Source of the DNA: Desmodesmus armatus
Lineage: Eukaryota; Chlorophyta; Chlorophyceae; Sphaeropleales; Scenedesmaceae
Length of the DNA stretch: 64,000 nucleotides
Reading direction: 5' to 3'
NCBI GenBank assembly: GCA_007449985.2
Contig: VIIQ02000836.1
Coordinates: forward strand, 280,800-344,799
In this document: in pieces, positions 1 to 11,125 of the stretch
Layout: every line of letters starts with the position of its first letter
How positions within the stretch are numbered: the stretch's first letter is position 1
Made by a program: the position numbers and the translations under genes
Notes under the pieces: generated by a model
What the model saw: only the letters and a program-made list of their open reading frames with translations
What the model was told of the DNA's origin: nothing
Database searches by the model: none

Positions 1-2200
1 TGGTTGCGCATGCAGGATGCCAGCTACTTCCCACCGGCCACCTGAGCGTCAGTCTGGCTGCCGCGGCTGCAGCAGCAAAGAACGGCAGGTAGGCAAAAAC
101 CCAGGTGCTGCAGCACTGCATGCCCCTTGAGCTACTGGTCCGGTAGACGTGCACCTGTCAAGTCACTGCACTCCCCAAACTGGGGCTTGGGCACTGCCAA
201 CCACGTTGCATGCTTTGCTACAGCATGCGCTGGTGGCTAGCCGTGCCATGTACACATGGCACAAGTAGGGCATCACGGTGATGCCCTACTTGACTGCCCA
301 TGTTTGACTTCCCAGGCTCTCCCAGCGGTACCAGCAAGGCGAGCAAGAGGGCACGGCGCCATCAAGCTGCTCAGGCATGCCACGCTTCATGCACCTGTCC
401 AAGGTGCTGACCAGCACCGGCAACCTGACTGGCCCCTTGCCTTGCCACGAAGAGGCACATGCCGGCGATGATGTTGCTCCATTAGGTGACCTGCCTACGC
501 CAGTGGCCAATTCAGGGCCTTGAGGGCCTGCCTGCAGCAAAATGGTGCTGACGTCAGCTTCCTACATGCCTTGTTGTGTGGTGTCCTGCAAACATTCAGC
601 ATTACAACACCCAACCAGCACGTGTTGCAGACAGCTCAGTGTGCTTGTCTGGTTGGGACGTCCAGGTGCACACGAGCTTCCAGGAGGCCTTGACACCAGC
701 ACTGGCCATAAACCCCAGCGCAAGAGCACTGGTGCAAATCAAGTCAAATCAAGTCACACCTGCAAGTGGGTATGCGCGTACGGCACTCTCCTGCTGCAGG
801 GTGGCCTCTTGTTGTTGCTTTACCAGCAGCACTGGCTGCTCACGCGCGCTGCGGCGCACAGCACCAACTGCATGTCATTCAAACTGCCGAAACAGCTCTC
901 TCAGAGTTTGTTGTTTGCCTCAGGGAGGACACAGGACCTGCAGGAACCACCCCGGCAACAACTTGTTGGGGTTCAGGTTGCAGCAGGGCCATCTGGTGGG
1001 TCTGCAGTCTCAGACTCAGAGTCTTGTGCTGACACCTGCACGCTAATTGACTGCACGACCCTGTACGCAAAGCACTGCTGACACGTGCCTGCGCACGTGC
1101 ACAACCTTGTATGCAAGCGCGCCCACAAGGCCAAGTTGATTCAAACTCACACCTGTGTGTTACTGCCGTATGTGTGTGTGTGTGTACTGTGAATGACACA
1201 GGAGATGGCCCCGCATGCTGCAACACTGCGAGTGCCAGCCAGCGCTGTTCATCAGTGCATGTTGCATGCAGCCCCATTGCTTTGTCTGATCGTGAAATGC
1301 AGGTGCCCAAGTGTAAAGAAGTGCAGGCGCCAGCATACTGTGACGCCATCGGCGCACCAAAACAAAACGAGCACAGGAGCAGAGGCGCAGAGGTGCGTGC
1401 ACATTTATTGCTCTCCAGCACTCTGCTACACGCACTGTCCTGCTGCATACAGTGGATTGTCTGTGTTCGGCGTTAAGAGCTTTGTGATGAAGCTGTCCTA
1501 GCACACTGCAGTGATATGCGCTAGCGCATGTTGATGGCCTGCATGACGCAAAGGCGGGTGATTCTGTCCTGCAGGCACCAGGGGCCAACTACGGCAGCAA
1601 CAGACAGCAGCGATGATGGATGGCCAGATGACACCCAAACGGTGGATGCGCCAAACTTCGTGTGCTGATAGACCAGTGGGAGGCAATGCCTGCATGATCT
1701 GTGTTGACAGGGTTGCCTGCCATGCGTTCCTGCAGCCTAGGTGCCAGCACAGTGCTGAACATGTTGTGTTCTGGTTGCGCATGCAGGAGGCCCAGCTACC
1801 TCCAACTTGGCGACAACAATGGCATTGGCATGAGCCCAGGCCATCAGGCCTCAGCCAGGCTGCCGTGGCTGCACCCTCATGGCGCAGCAGGTAGGCAGAC
1901 AGAGGTGTTGTAGGTGCACCTGTCAATTCTTCTGATTTGATAATGCTGGTACTGGGGCATCGGCACTTTCTAATTCCACCTTGCATGATTTGCTACAACT
2001 TGCTGACCACACAGAATGCAATGCCCCCTCGTCTGCCCGTGTGTGACGTTCCAGGGTCCCTGAGCAGTGCCAGCAAGGTGGGCAACAGGGTGTGGCACCA
2101 ACCACCTCCTCAGGCATCTTGAGCTTCAACCTGCCCCAGGGCACAGTCAACCCCTTCCCATGCGGCTGCTGCGCAGCTCAAGTGGTCCCTTGCATGTTTC
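1..2200. repeat. Two diverged copies of a ~500-bp segment
   Basis: The sequence from 1 to about 540 resembles that from 1772 to about 2200 in the same order. Shared landmarks include TGGTTGCGCATGCAGGA at 1 and 1772, GGCTGCCGYGGCTGCA, a GTGCACCTGTCAA block, and a TTGCATGMTTTGCTAC block. Substitutions and small indels are spread throughout, so the duplication is old. I recognise no protein family in either copy. The DNA between them, including a TG run near 1170, also shows nothing I can name. Confidence 0.5.
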
Positions 2201-2260
2201 AGGATTCTCACCAGCCTACAAAGGTGCCCTACAATTGTTGATATTCTTAAACCATTAAAC

Positions 2261-4237
2261 CATACTTAAACCATCACAAACCTACTCAGTAGGTCTCTGG
2301 GTCTTAGACGGGCAGGGAAATGCTGAGCTCAATATCCAAGGTGGGAGATGCAAGAGGCGGTCAACACATGCACGCAACAGGGGGAGGGGTTTGCAGACAC
2401 CAGTTGGTTTATTCAGGATGGGGCCGGATGCAGCAGCTTACTTTGATTGTTGAACAACAGCCTAAAACAAACAGCGGGTGGGGGGTATGGCTGCTACACA
2501 ACCTCGATTTGGACAGGGGGAGGGGTTTGGGGGGGGGGATATATATAAATCTTGATGCCCCAGTCTTCCTTGGGTTTATCTTGAGCCCCAGATCTTGAAG
2601 CATACCACATAGATGTTGGAGGGTGAGAGGGATCTGTCGCAACAGAGTTGCTGTGTGCTTTCGTAGCTTCTGGGCACCATCGCTGAAAGCTAGCAGCCGC
2701 CGGGCGGCAACGTTTGAAGTTGTGGATACCAAACACTGAATTGTTCTTTCTGGGGTTGTAGGTCCACACTGTGGCCTCGGCATGCTTTTCATCCATGCAG
2801 GTTTGGCCTGATTGTGTTCCTTGATGCATGGCATGACTGTGCTTACTTGTGGTGCCACCACCAGTGGTGTTCAGGTGGCTGTGGGATTCTTCACTTTGTG
2901 TTTTGCATGTGTGTAACACAGTGCTGGCCCAGAGCACCAGCCGCAGCTCAGCAAGGTGGCACTCAGGAACCCTTCCGTTAACAAATTGGTGCAGTTGTAG
3001 CACAACAGGCAGGCAGAAGCTCCTTCAGAAGGATTGCTGTCAGCAGCAATTGCTGTTGCAACCACCGCCCCTGATCATCAAGCCAGACCACCACTGTTCC
3101 AAGCAGCAGCATGGGCCCCTGCTGCGGGAGCATCTTACATTTACAGGCAGTTACAGGCTGTACCGTACTGGCAGCCAGCATGGCATGCGCAACCACCCTT
3201 GCGGCAGCGCCCAGGGTTGCTGTAGGAGGGTTGTACTGGCGCTCGCCACGTAGCCCTAGTGATGTGCATTGGCCAATCACCCTTTGTAGCAGTGTGGTAA
3301 AATTGCTCCAGATGTTCAAACTGCGTCCTGTGAAATATGAGACCAGTCAATGTGGGGAGGGTTTGTGAAATGGTAAGTTGTACTGGGAGCGGGCGCCAGC
3401 AATTATTGAATGTCACATGCGTCGATGCATGTGACGTCACATGGGGGACGACCTGAAAAAGCTTGGACAAGCAGGGAACAGGGGAAGGAAGGGTGGCAGT
3501 GAGAGCCTTCTCGATGATGGACCCCTTCTCTTGACATCACTGCGCTTGCATCCCTGACCGAAAGCTGGCGGAGAAGAGTGGCAACACACACTCGTCAAAC
3601 AACTTTGGCGTTGATACTAATACATGCACCACACTCTCACGCAGCCACGGTCATTGTTGCCACATGTCAATGTTGCTTGCAAGACGCCCAGGGGCCGACG
3701 CAGCAACAGCTATCCAAGATCTCATTACGCTCCAGCGGTCTGCTACATTGAGCGCCATTATGTCAGCAATCCCTCATGTACATTGCTGACAGCAGTGTTG
3801 CCTGCACATAGAGTGAGTGTGGTGTAACAGCTGTAGGGTAAGAGAACATTACTGGTAGTGTTGCCCTTGCAGGTTGGTAACATAGTGCAAGGTAGGTACA
3901 CATACTGCAACGCAATGCAGCTGCACTGTTCCCCCTGGCCCCATGATTGGCCAACCGTGGCACACAACAATGCTAAAGAAAGAAAGAATGCTAGCCAGAG
4001 TTTATCAAATTGTGCCAACATGAAGGCCTGCACAACACCCATGTACTTGCCCTGTCCCCATGCTGCCAATTTGAGGGAAATCTGCACGGCTGGCACATCC
4101 CCATTGCCCATTTCCCCATTTGCACATGAGACGGGCTGTGGGGGACTCGGACCCCCCATGACAGATGGCAAGCGCCAACCCATCACATGGCACCATGCCA
4201 ACCCAAAATTTTGTGTTCAACATGCCAAAACCAGCTT
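2261..4237. other. No recognisable gene
   Basis: Open frames here are short, overlap on both strands and carry no motif I know. The stretch holds a poly-G run followed by an AT-rich patch (about 2529-2546) but no tRNA, convincing exon series or repeat array. Confidence 0.4.
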
Positions 4238-5368
4238 CACAAGCGTGAAGGCGTGGTGGCCTGCTGCACACTGCCTCACAAGCGTGAAGGAGTGGTGGCC
4301 TGCAGCACACTGCCTCACACGCGTGAAGGAGTGGTGGCCTGCTGCACACTGCCTCACAAGCGTGAAGGAGTGGTGGCCTGCAGCACACTGCCTCACAAGC
4401 GTGAAGGAGTGGTGGCCTGCAGCACACTGCCTCACAATCGTGAAGGAGTGGTGGCCTGCTGCACACTGCCTCACAAGCGTGAAGGAGTGGTGGCCTGCAG
4501 CACACTGCCTCACAAGCGTGAAGGAGTGGTGGCCTGCTGCACACTGCCTCACACGCGTGAAGGAGTGGTGGCCTGCAGCACACTGCCTCACAAGCGTGAA
4601 GGAGTGGTGGCCTGCTGCACACTGCCTCACACGCGTGAAGGAGTAGTGGCCTGCAGCACACTGCCTCACAAGCGTGAAGGAGTGGTGGCCTGCTGCACAC
4701 TGCCTCACAAGCGTGAAGGAGTGGTGGCCTGCAGCACACTGCCTCACAAGCGTGAAGGAGTGGTGGCCTGCAGCACACTGCCTCACAAGCGTGAAGGAGT
4801 GGTGGCCTGCAGCACACTGCCTCACAAGCGTGAAGGAGTGGTGGCCTGCTGCACACTGCCTCACACGCGTGAAGGTGTGGTGGCCTGCAGCACACTGCCT
4901 CACAAGCGTGAAGGAGTGGTGGCCTGCAGCACACTGCCTCACAAGCGTGAAGGAGTGGTGGCCTGCAGCACACTGCCTCACACGCGTGAAGGAGTGGTGG
5001 CCTGCAGCACACTGCCTCACAAGCGTGAAGGAGTGGTGGCCTGCAGCACACTGCCTCACACGCGTGAAGGAGTGGTGGCCTGCAGCACACTGCCTCACAA
5101 GCGTGAAGGAGTGGTGGCCTGCAGCACACTGCCTCACAAGCGTGAAGGAGTGGTGGCCTGCAGCACACTGCCTCACAAGCGTGAAGGAGTGGTGGCCTGC
5201 TGCACACTGCCTCACAAGCGTGAAGGAGTGGTGGCCTGCAGCACACTGCCTCACAAGCGTGAAGGAGTGGTGGCCTGCTGCACACTGCCTCACAAGCGTG
5301 AAGGAGTGGTGGCCTGCTGCACACTGCCTCACAAGCGTGAAGGAGTGGTGGCCTGCAGCACACTGCCT
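4238..5368. repeat. 39-bp minisatellite, 29 head-to-tail copies
   Basis: Twenty-nine units of exactly 39 bp (1131 bp). Units differ almost only at two places: CACAAGCG versus CACACGCG (one unit has CACAATCG), and CTGCAGC versus CTGCTGC. Because 39 is divisible by three and the unit has stops in only one frame per strand, four of six frames stay open, giving long artefactual ORFs of 13-residue repeats. Flanks show no start context, intron or family motif, so I treat it as non-coding. Confidence 0.95.
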
Positions 5369-6345
5369 CACAGACCTCACAAACACACAGCAGCAGCAAC
5401 AGCAGCAAGACATGAAGTTGGTCAGCAGCTGCTGAGGGTGCAAGCTCGCCTCGAGCGGACTCGCAAAGTTGGAAGCATGTGCGGGCTAAACAAGTGGTGA
5501 AGCTGCCCAGCCATGCACCCAGAGCAGTCACAAGCAGTCTGCAGCAGCATCCACAAGCTTACCTTGGCTTGGACCAGCGAGCGCCCAGCAGGGGTGAGTG
5601 CGTGCTCAACTGCGAGTATTTCCTATATACTATTCACGATACATTCCATGCAGAGCTGACCCTGGAGGAGGCGCTGAGCTGCACTGCAGCTGCTTCCAGC
5701 ATTATCAGACTGTATTGAAACAACTGTGTTTTCAGAGTTGCGGGGCTGCAACAGGCCGGGGCATATTGAACATTGCCAAGGTGCAGGATGTAAGTGCCCA
5801 GGGCCCCTGCGTTACAACAAGTATGTGACAGCCGGTACATCTCCCTCGACCTACCAGACATCCCGAGCCCCAGGGATAGGATGAACATTTCAGTCTGTCG
5901 TTCGTGACACTGAACCCACATCCACCCCGGTGGCACCACATCCTTGGAAGTTGCTGCTGCTGGCCTGGGCTCTGAAGTACACGCCACTTCTGGTCTTTCA
6001 CAAGCAAATTTCGGTATAAGCAATGCTTCTTGGTTCCTGTCTACATCGCATGTTCCCTTGTGGGGTCTCTGACAAGAATGGCACCCAACCTGTGGGTAAG
6101 GTAAACACACACGTGCATGCACGTGTTCGCAAGAGGAACACTGCTTTGGTCCACCTCAGCACATATGTTCAGCAAAGTCCAACACACTTGGCCTTGAATG
6201 ATGCTGCACCAGACTGCTGCAGCTCAGCCTGGCCAGTCAATAGTGCAATGTACAGTGCAACATGTTGTGCAGCAGCGCAGGTGGGCTCTTGGGCTACTCT
6301 GACCCGCCCCACACACACATAGACGCGCTCTGGCTGCTACGTCCA
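5369..6345. other. No recognisable gene
   Basis: Follows the minisatellite and opens with a CAG-rich patch (5388-5410). No ORF shows a known domain. A minus-strand TGTAAC lies near 5811 and could be an old 3' end related to the decayed RPA12 copy, which is speculative. Confidence 0.3.
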
Positions 6346-7060
6346 CATCCACCGGTGGTGGAGCACTTGTGCCTGCAACACAACACATGCAAGCCTGTCA
6401 GTCAGCTGCATTGCAATGTGTGCATTGTTGGCTTGTGATGGGCTTGCAAGCTGCTGCACGTCTGAATGTACATGTTCACGAAATTGCAGCGCCATGGCAC
6501 TCATCTCTGGCAGAAAAAAATTGGCTGATTTTATGCCGGCCAGCACCACGCTTATCTGCACTGGGTGCAGCAGCCAGAACTGCGGAATTTTTGCAACAGC
6601 ACGCGTAGCAGATACCAATTGTTGGCAGCTGTGCTTGCGACTGGAGAAGTGCTGCATGCAGCCAACAACATGCATTCTTTCAGGATGGATGCCGGCTGAT
6701 TTTCTGACTGCTGATGAGCATTGATGACCGAACAGGAAGCCCTGCATGCATCAATAGCAGCAACTGCCGCTGCTGTTGCTGGTGACATCAGCAAGCTAGA
6801 GCTCACTGTATCCTGTTCATAGCTGCTGCCGTGCTGTGGCTGTGTTGCTGTGGTGGTGTCAACCTGGCCACTCACAGTTGCGCGCGCACACAGGCGTGCT
6901 CCTTACGCGTACCTCCTGCTTCATGGGTAGGCACAACGTGCTGGTGGCTATCCACCACCTGTGCTGGTAGGGTGGATGGCTGCTTTCTTGGCAGCCATCA
7001 CAGCTGCTGCTGTGACATTTGCGGTAGCTGGCAGCCAGCTTGTAGACCTGCATACTACAA
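6346..7060 (-). pseudogene. Decayed partial copy of the RPA12 gene
   Basis: Two parts of RPA12 recur here in the same order and strand. At 6346-6380 the minus strand repeats the last-exon acceptor and start (CAG, GCACAAGTGCTCCACC), but the end of the tail is altered and the stop is lost. At about 6870-7050 the minus strand resembles RPA12 exon 3 and its splice edges (ACCTCCTGCTTCA, TTGCGCGC and AGCTTGTAG on the plus strand) with indels that break the frame. A non-coding block (GGCAGCTGTGCTTGCG near 6624) also matches the real gene's intron near 8943. The central zinc-ribbon exon is not recognisable. Reads as an old tandem duplicate no longer able to make the protein. Confidence 0.6.
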
Positions 7061-8302
7061 TGCCTGCGGCATGGCTGACCCGACACAGTTGCTGCCTGAG
7101 GATTTGTGCATGCTATAGCATACAATTGAATGCGCATTGTACGGCAGCTGCACGACTACTGTGGCACCATGAGAGCAGCTGTTGTACGCCTTTGAAGGAG
7201 TACGGAACGGAGCGCCTGCCAGGGTGGTGCTATGCACAGTACTGCTGCGGCACTGGTCACTCTTCAGCCCGCTGCAGTTCTGCACCTCTGCTTGTACTGC
7301 CACGCCCGATATCTCCCCTTGTGCAGTGGGTTAAGTGTTAATTTCACAGTTGCCAGCTTGCATGCATGGATGCTGCACTGTGCTGCTGTGTTTCTGAAAC
7401 TGCGGGTTATTGTTCCTGCTAGTGCACATGTTCCGAACAGTGAACAAGCTGTGCCTCTGGCTGCTTGTTTGACTCATGTCACTTGGCTGTGCTTCCAGGG
7501 CAGCTTGACCTCCGGATTTGCATGTCTTGTGAGGGATATTCTGTGAATCATTTGCAAGCATTCGCATGGCTGGTTCACTGTCGGCGAGCTTCACAAGTCA
7601 TGTTGTAACATGTCCCGTACTGAAGAGACTATGGCAGCCAATAGTATGCATGCCAACAATCCAGCAGCCTGGCTGCTCAGTTGCTGCAACAGAGGGGATC
7701 CGTGATTGCTAGCCACCCGCCAAGCTGTGCTTGCCAGATGCAGCCGTCACTGCTTGAAAGGGTACCACTCAAACCAGAGCACGTTGCTGCGCACATCACC
7801 CGCCGTCAACTGCCACAGGCAAGCAAACCCTGCCTACTTGATTGGACAACAAACATGTAACACAGGAGGCAAGAAGCCACGATCGTCAGTGCGATACGTG
7901 CTTTGTGTTACCCTGGAAGTGAAACAAAGCGCACCTGACGCACACACCCACCACAGCCAGGGCATGGGCGAAGCACTCAGCAGTCAACAGCAGACAGAGG
8001 AGGGACTACCGTCCCCTTGGGATGGAAAGCGCAAGTAAATGACCTGACGGCCCCGCCGCCGGCAACACGGCCACAACAGCAGTGTGCCAAGCCAGGAGGC
8101 CCATACAACAAAATGCTGTGCAGCAGCTGTGATGATCCCAGACCTCGGCAATACAAATACAACAGCATGTCAGCGATAGCGCATGCTTGAATAAGTTTGA
8201 TTGTGCCACAGATGGCAGCACAACCCAGCAACATTTGGGGCTGCGCAAAAAGTCCTGGAGGGGTGGGGCTGACATAAAAGCTCCACACATGCTCTGCTGG
8301 TG
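7061..8302. other. Region downstream of RPA12, no gene recognised
   Basis: Contains weak similarity (about 7260-7330) to an RPA12 intron near 9300-9400, consistent with the neighbouring decayed duplicate. The part next to 8303 should include the RPA12 3' UTR. No obvious minus-strand TGTAA lies close to the stop, so the transcript end is not placed. Confidence 0.3.
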
Positions 8303-9963
8303 TCACGTGTTGGTGGAGTATTTGTGCCTGCAACACACAAAAAACGGTGCATGCGAGGAGGTCAGCCCTAACAGCGACTAGGCATGTATCAAACTAGTGG
8401 GTGCCCTGATAGACAAGCAGCCTGCTGTGACTGATGAAAGATATCCCAGACATGATGCAAGTGACAGCAGCATGCCGGTGCCCACCATGCAGCAGCTGCA
8501 TGAAGCGCTGAGCAATGCCTGGCGTGCAGCTGGGTTGCTGAAGCTGCCCATTCACACTGCCCAAGCAGATCCCTAAAGCTGAGCCGCAACCTCTGATGCT
8601 GTGCTGTCGCGTGTGTACCAGGACCGCAAACAACTGTAGTACAGGCAGAGCAAATCACAGTGTGGTTGCTGTTGGCCTACTACCAGGTGTGCATTGGCCC
8701 ACATTGTTGGCTGCTACTCACCCGCACTTCTTGCACTCATAGAACACTGTCTGCCCCTCATCAGCTGAGCGCAGCTGCATTGTGTAGAACTCCATGCCCC
8801 TGTTGCCACAGGCCGGACACGTCTCATCAACCTGCAAGATGGATGCATGACAGGCAGGAATGTCAGTGGAGGCAGGGACACCAGCAGCACCACTTGTGCA
8901 GCAGCTGCTAGGACAGCAAGCGTTGCGGGTGTCAAAATGGTGGCAGCTCTGCTTGCGTCTGGGCCAATGCTGCGTACGGCCATCAACACGCGCTGTGCTG
9001 ATGTGGGTGCCACTTGCTGCACATGCTGATTAAATTGAAAGTAGCCTCAGCAGGAGCTCCCGCACCAACAACAGCAGCTGTAGGTAACGTCACCAGGCCA
9101 GTGATGCATGTATCAGACCATACACGGCACCTGCTGCCGTGCTGTACGTACGGCTGGGTGTCTGTGAGTATCCTTTCACTCACTGTTGCGCGCACACGGG
9201 CCTGCTCCTTCTGTAGCACCTCCTGCTTCACCAGTGGGTCCAACTGGTATCGCAGCTTGTAGTCCTGCACACAACAAGGCACACACACAATGGCATGGAT
9301 TCAGCCCCAGCACTAACTGCTGATTCTGTACTTGTACTATTGCAGACCTTTACCTGTGCTCCTGCTGGACTACTGTGTCACCAATGCAGCTGCTGTATGT
9401 CCTGGAATGCAAAACAGAGGCCATGCTACCAGCAAACACTAGTGTACTGCTGCCTGCTGCTCACTCCTCTGTATGGTGCAGGCCTGCAGCACTAATGAAG
9501 ACAGCCTTTCACTGCTTGTCTCTGACAAGGCACAGGTAGGACATCACTACTCATCCTGTTCACAAACCAGTTGCAGACTGCCATTTCGACTGGAGTGAAA
9601 GCCCACGCCCAGGCAAATGCCCCTACTGCCCGACTTGCTGGCCATCAAGGCAGTGCTTGGCTCACCTCCATGTTGGTGCGCTGCAGCAGCCTGATCTTCT
9701 CAAACTCTGCAGACAGCCACATTCACATACAGCATCATGTGGCGAGCAGGAATGTTGTGACATGCCTGGGTGCCCAAATCTACAGATGCTGCAGCTGCTG
9801 CAAACACCACCCCACTGCCAGTCCTGTTCAGGAACTAGATCCTGCAAACCCACTCCCAGCCGTGCTCACCTTCCAAACGTCGTGTGTATCCTGACTGAGG
9901 GCATGTTGCTGTGCCTTTCACTGGGTCGAACTGCAGCATGTACCCAGAATATGGGCAGAACAT
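8303..9963 (-). CDS. RPA12: DNA-directed RNA polymerase I subunit A12 (RPA12)
   Basis: Small zinc-ribbon subunit of RNA polymerase I, which in the family supports transcript cleavage and rRNA synthesis in the nucleolus. Five exons: 9870-9963, 9666-9706, 9184-9264, 8722-8831, 8303-8327. Phases agree and give about 116 residues, normal for the family (about 110-125). The C-terminal ribbon is textbook: CPACG, then [24 protein letters not shown] and stop. The acidic DE in RSADEG is the catalytic pair known from TFIIS-like ribbons. The N-terminal ribbon reads FCPYSG and TCPQSG, so the second cysteine of each knuckle is serine. The start at 9963 gives MFCPYSG. The exon could instead begin at the acceptor at 9987, with an upstream start in the Ala/Ser-rich frame near 10207-10220. 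The last exon is only 25 bp. Confidence 0.88.
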
Positions 9964-11125
9964 CCATCCCAGGTCCTCGCGTCCAGACTGCAAACACAAG
10001 CAGCAGTTGGGTCACAGGTAGCAATCGGTTGGCTGCTGCCAGTGCTGCTGCTGTAGGTGCAAGCGCTGTCACTGATTGCGAAGACATTCTTGAAGCTGTA
10101 GCTGCAGCCGCTGCCGCTGCCGCTGCTTTTGCAGCTGCTGCAGCTGTTGCGATAGCTGCTGCTGTAGCTGTTGCTGCTGCTGCTGCTGCCAACACCGGCG
10201 AGGCCATGGCCCCTCACCATGACAGCGTACAGCTATGGATGACCTGCAGATACTTCTTGTGTTCAGCTGGCGTCGTTTGCAGCAGACTGCCTGTCTGGCC
10301 AGAAAGAAGCGCCAACAGCGATTTTCGTAATCGGCAAACCTGTCACTTTGGGGTAAACGTGTCTATAAAAGGGACCTCGCACCTTCCTCAGAAGCACCTC
10401 AGAGCTCATTATGGCCCGCAAGTCATCCTTGCGGATGTGATCTGTCATACCGGCACTCACGACAGCTAAGGGGCAACGGCAAAAGGCCACATCAAGTTGG
10501 CTACTGCAAGTACCAGGTGAGCAGCCCAGGCAAGGCAGCATGTAGCTGGCCTAAACAAGCATAGCTGTTCCATGCAGACCTTGGACGATGCTGGCTGCAA
10601 GACACCTGCAGCAACAGGTGCCGCAACTCGCTTGGAAGACTGCGTGCTGCTGCAGTGATCTTTCCTGAGCAGCATGCTGCCGCCATCACAGCAGTCAGTG
10701 ATGTGCAGCCACTGCCAGGCTGGCGCCTAAGAAGTTTGCCTATCATGCTTGGCCTGTGTGCGCTTGATGTGTGCCCTGCAGACACAAGTCGGCAACGCTT
10801 CCACGTTCAAGAACCGTCTACTGTCTATCCGTTTTGACAGAGTCTGGCCCGGCACATCCTTCACAGTTCTGAGGTGCGTGTGGGTGGAGCTTAATTGGCC
10901 TGCATGAGCGCATGATTTGAACAACCGCCTCTGCTGTAGCGGCAGCAACAAGTCCCACACAGCAGTTGTGACTCCTGCAGGGCCTTAGTGCAGCCCGGCC
11001 TTTGCGGAGCACGGTCGATTTGGAATGGGCAACCTGCGCTGCCTGGGTGCGCATGGAGTGTGACAAGTGTTGACATCAGAATCACGGTGTTGTCGTGCTT
11101 CTGCCACACCGCAGGCCCAGCAGTG
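9964..11125. other. Intergenic region between RPA12 (-) and F-box/LRR gene (+)
   Basis: Should contain both divergent promoters. A GCT/GCA-rich stretch (about 10095-10195) produces alanine or serine ORFs in several frames. TATAAAAG occurs at 10373 on the plus strand, but no convincing exon follows it. A minus-strand frame near 10380-10450 reads MTDHIRKDDLRAIMSSE, which looks protein-like but matches nothing I know. A plus-strand splice acceptor (CCGCAG, near 11113) just before 11126 suggests a 5' UTR intron of the F-box/LRR gene. Confidence 0.35.

Noticed and set aside
4005..5531. Very long minus-strand ORF (508 codons) of 13-residue Cys-rich repeats, and its plus-strand counterparts
   Set aside because: It is the minisatellite read in open frames. 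Four frames are equally open, which follows from a 39-bp unit lacking stops in those frames; no exon structure or family motif.
10373..10380. TATAAAAG as a TATA box for a new plus-strand gene
   Set aside because: The ATG that follows gives only nine codons and no convincing downstream exon was found; kept as a note only.
9657..10469. 270-codon plus-strand ORF with a long alanine run
   Set aside because: It overlaps the RPA12 exons on the opposite strand and its alanine run is just GCT/GCA triplets.
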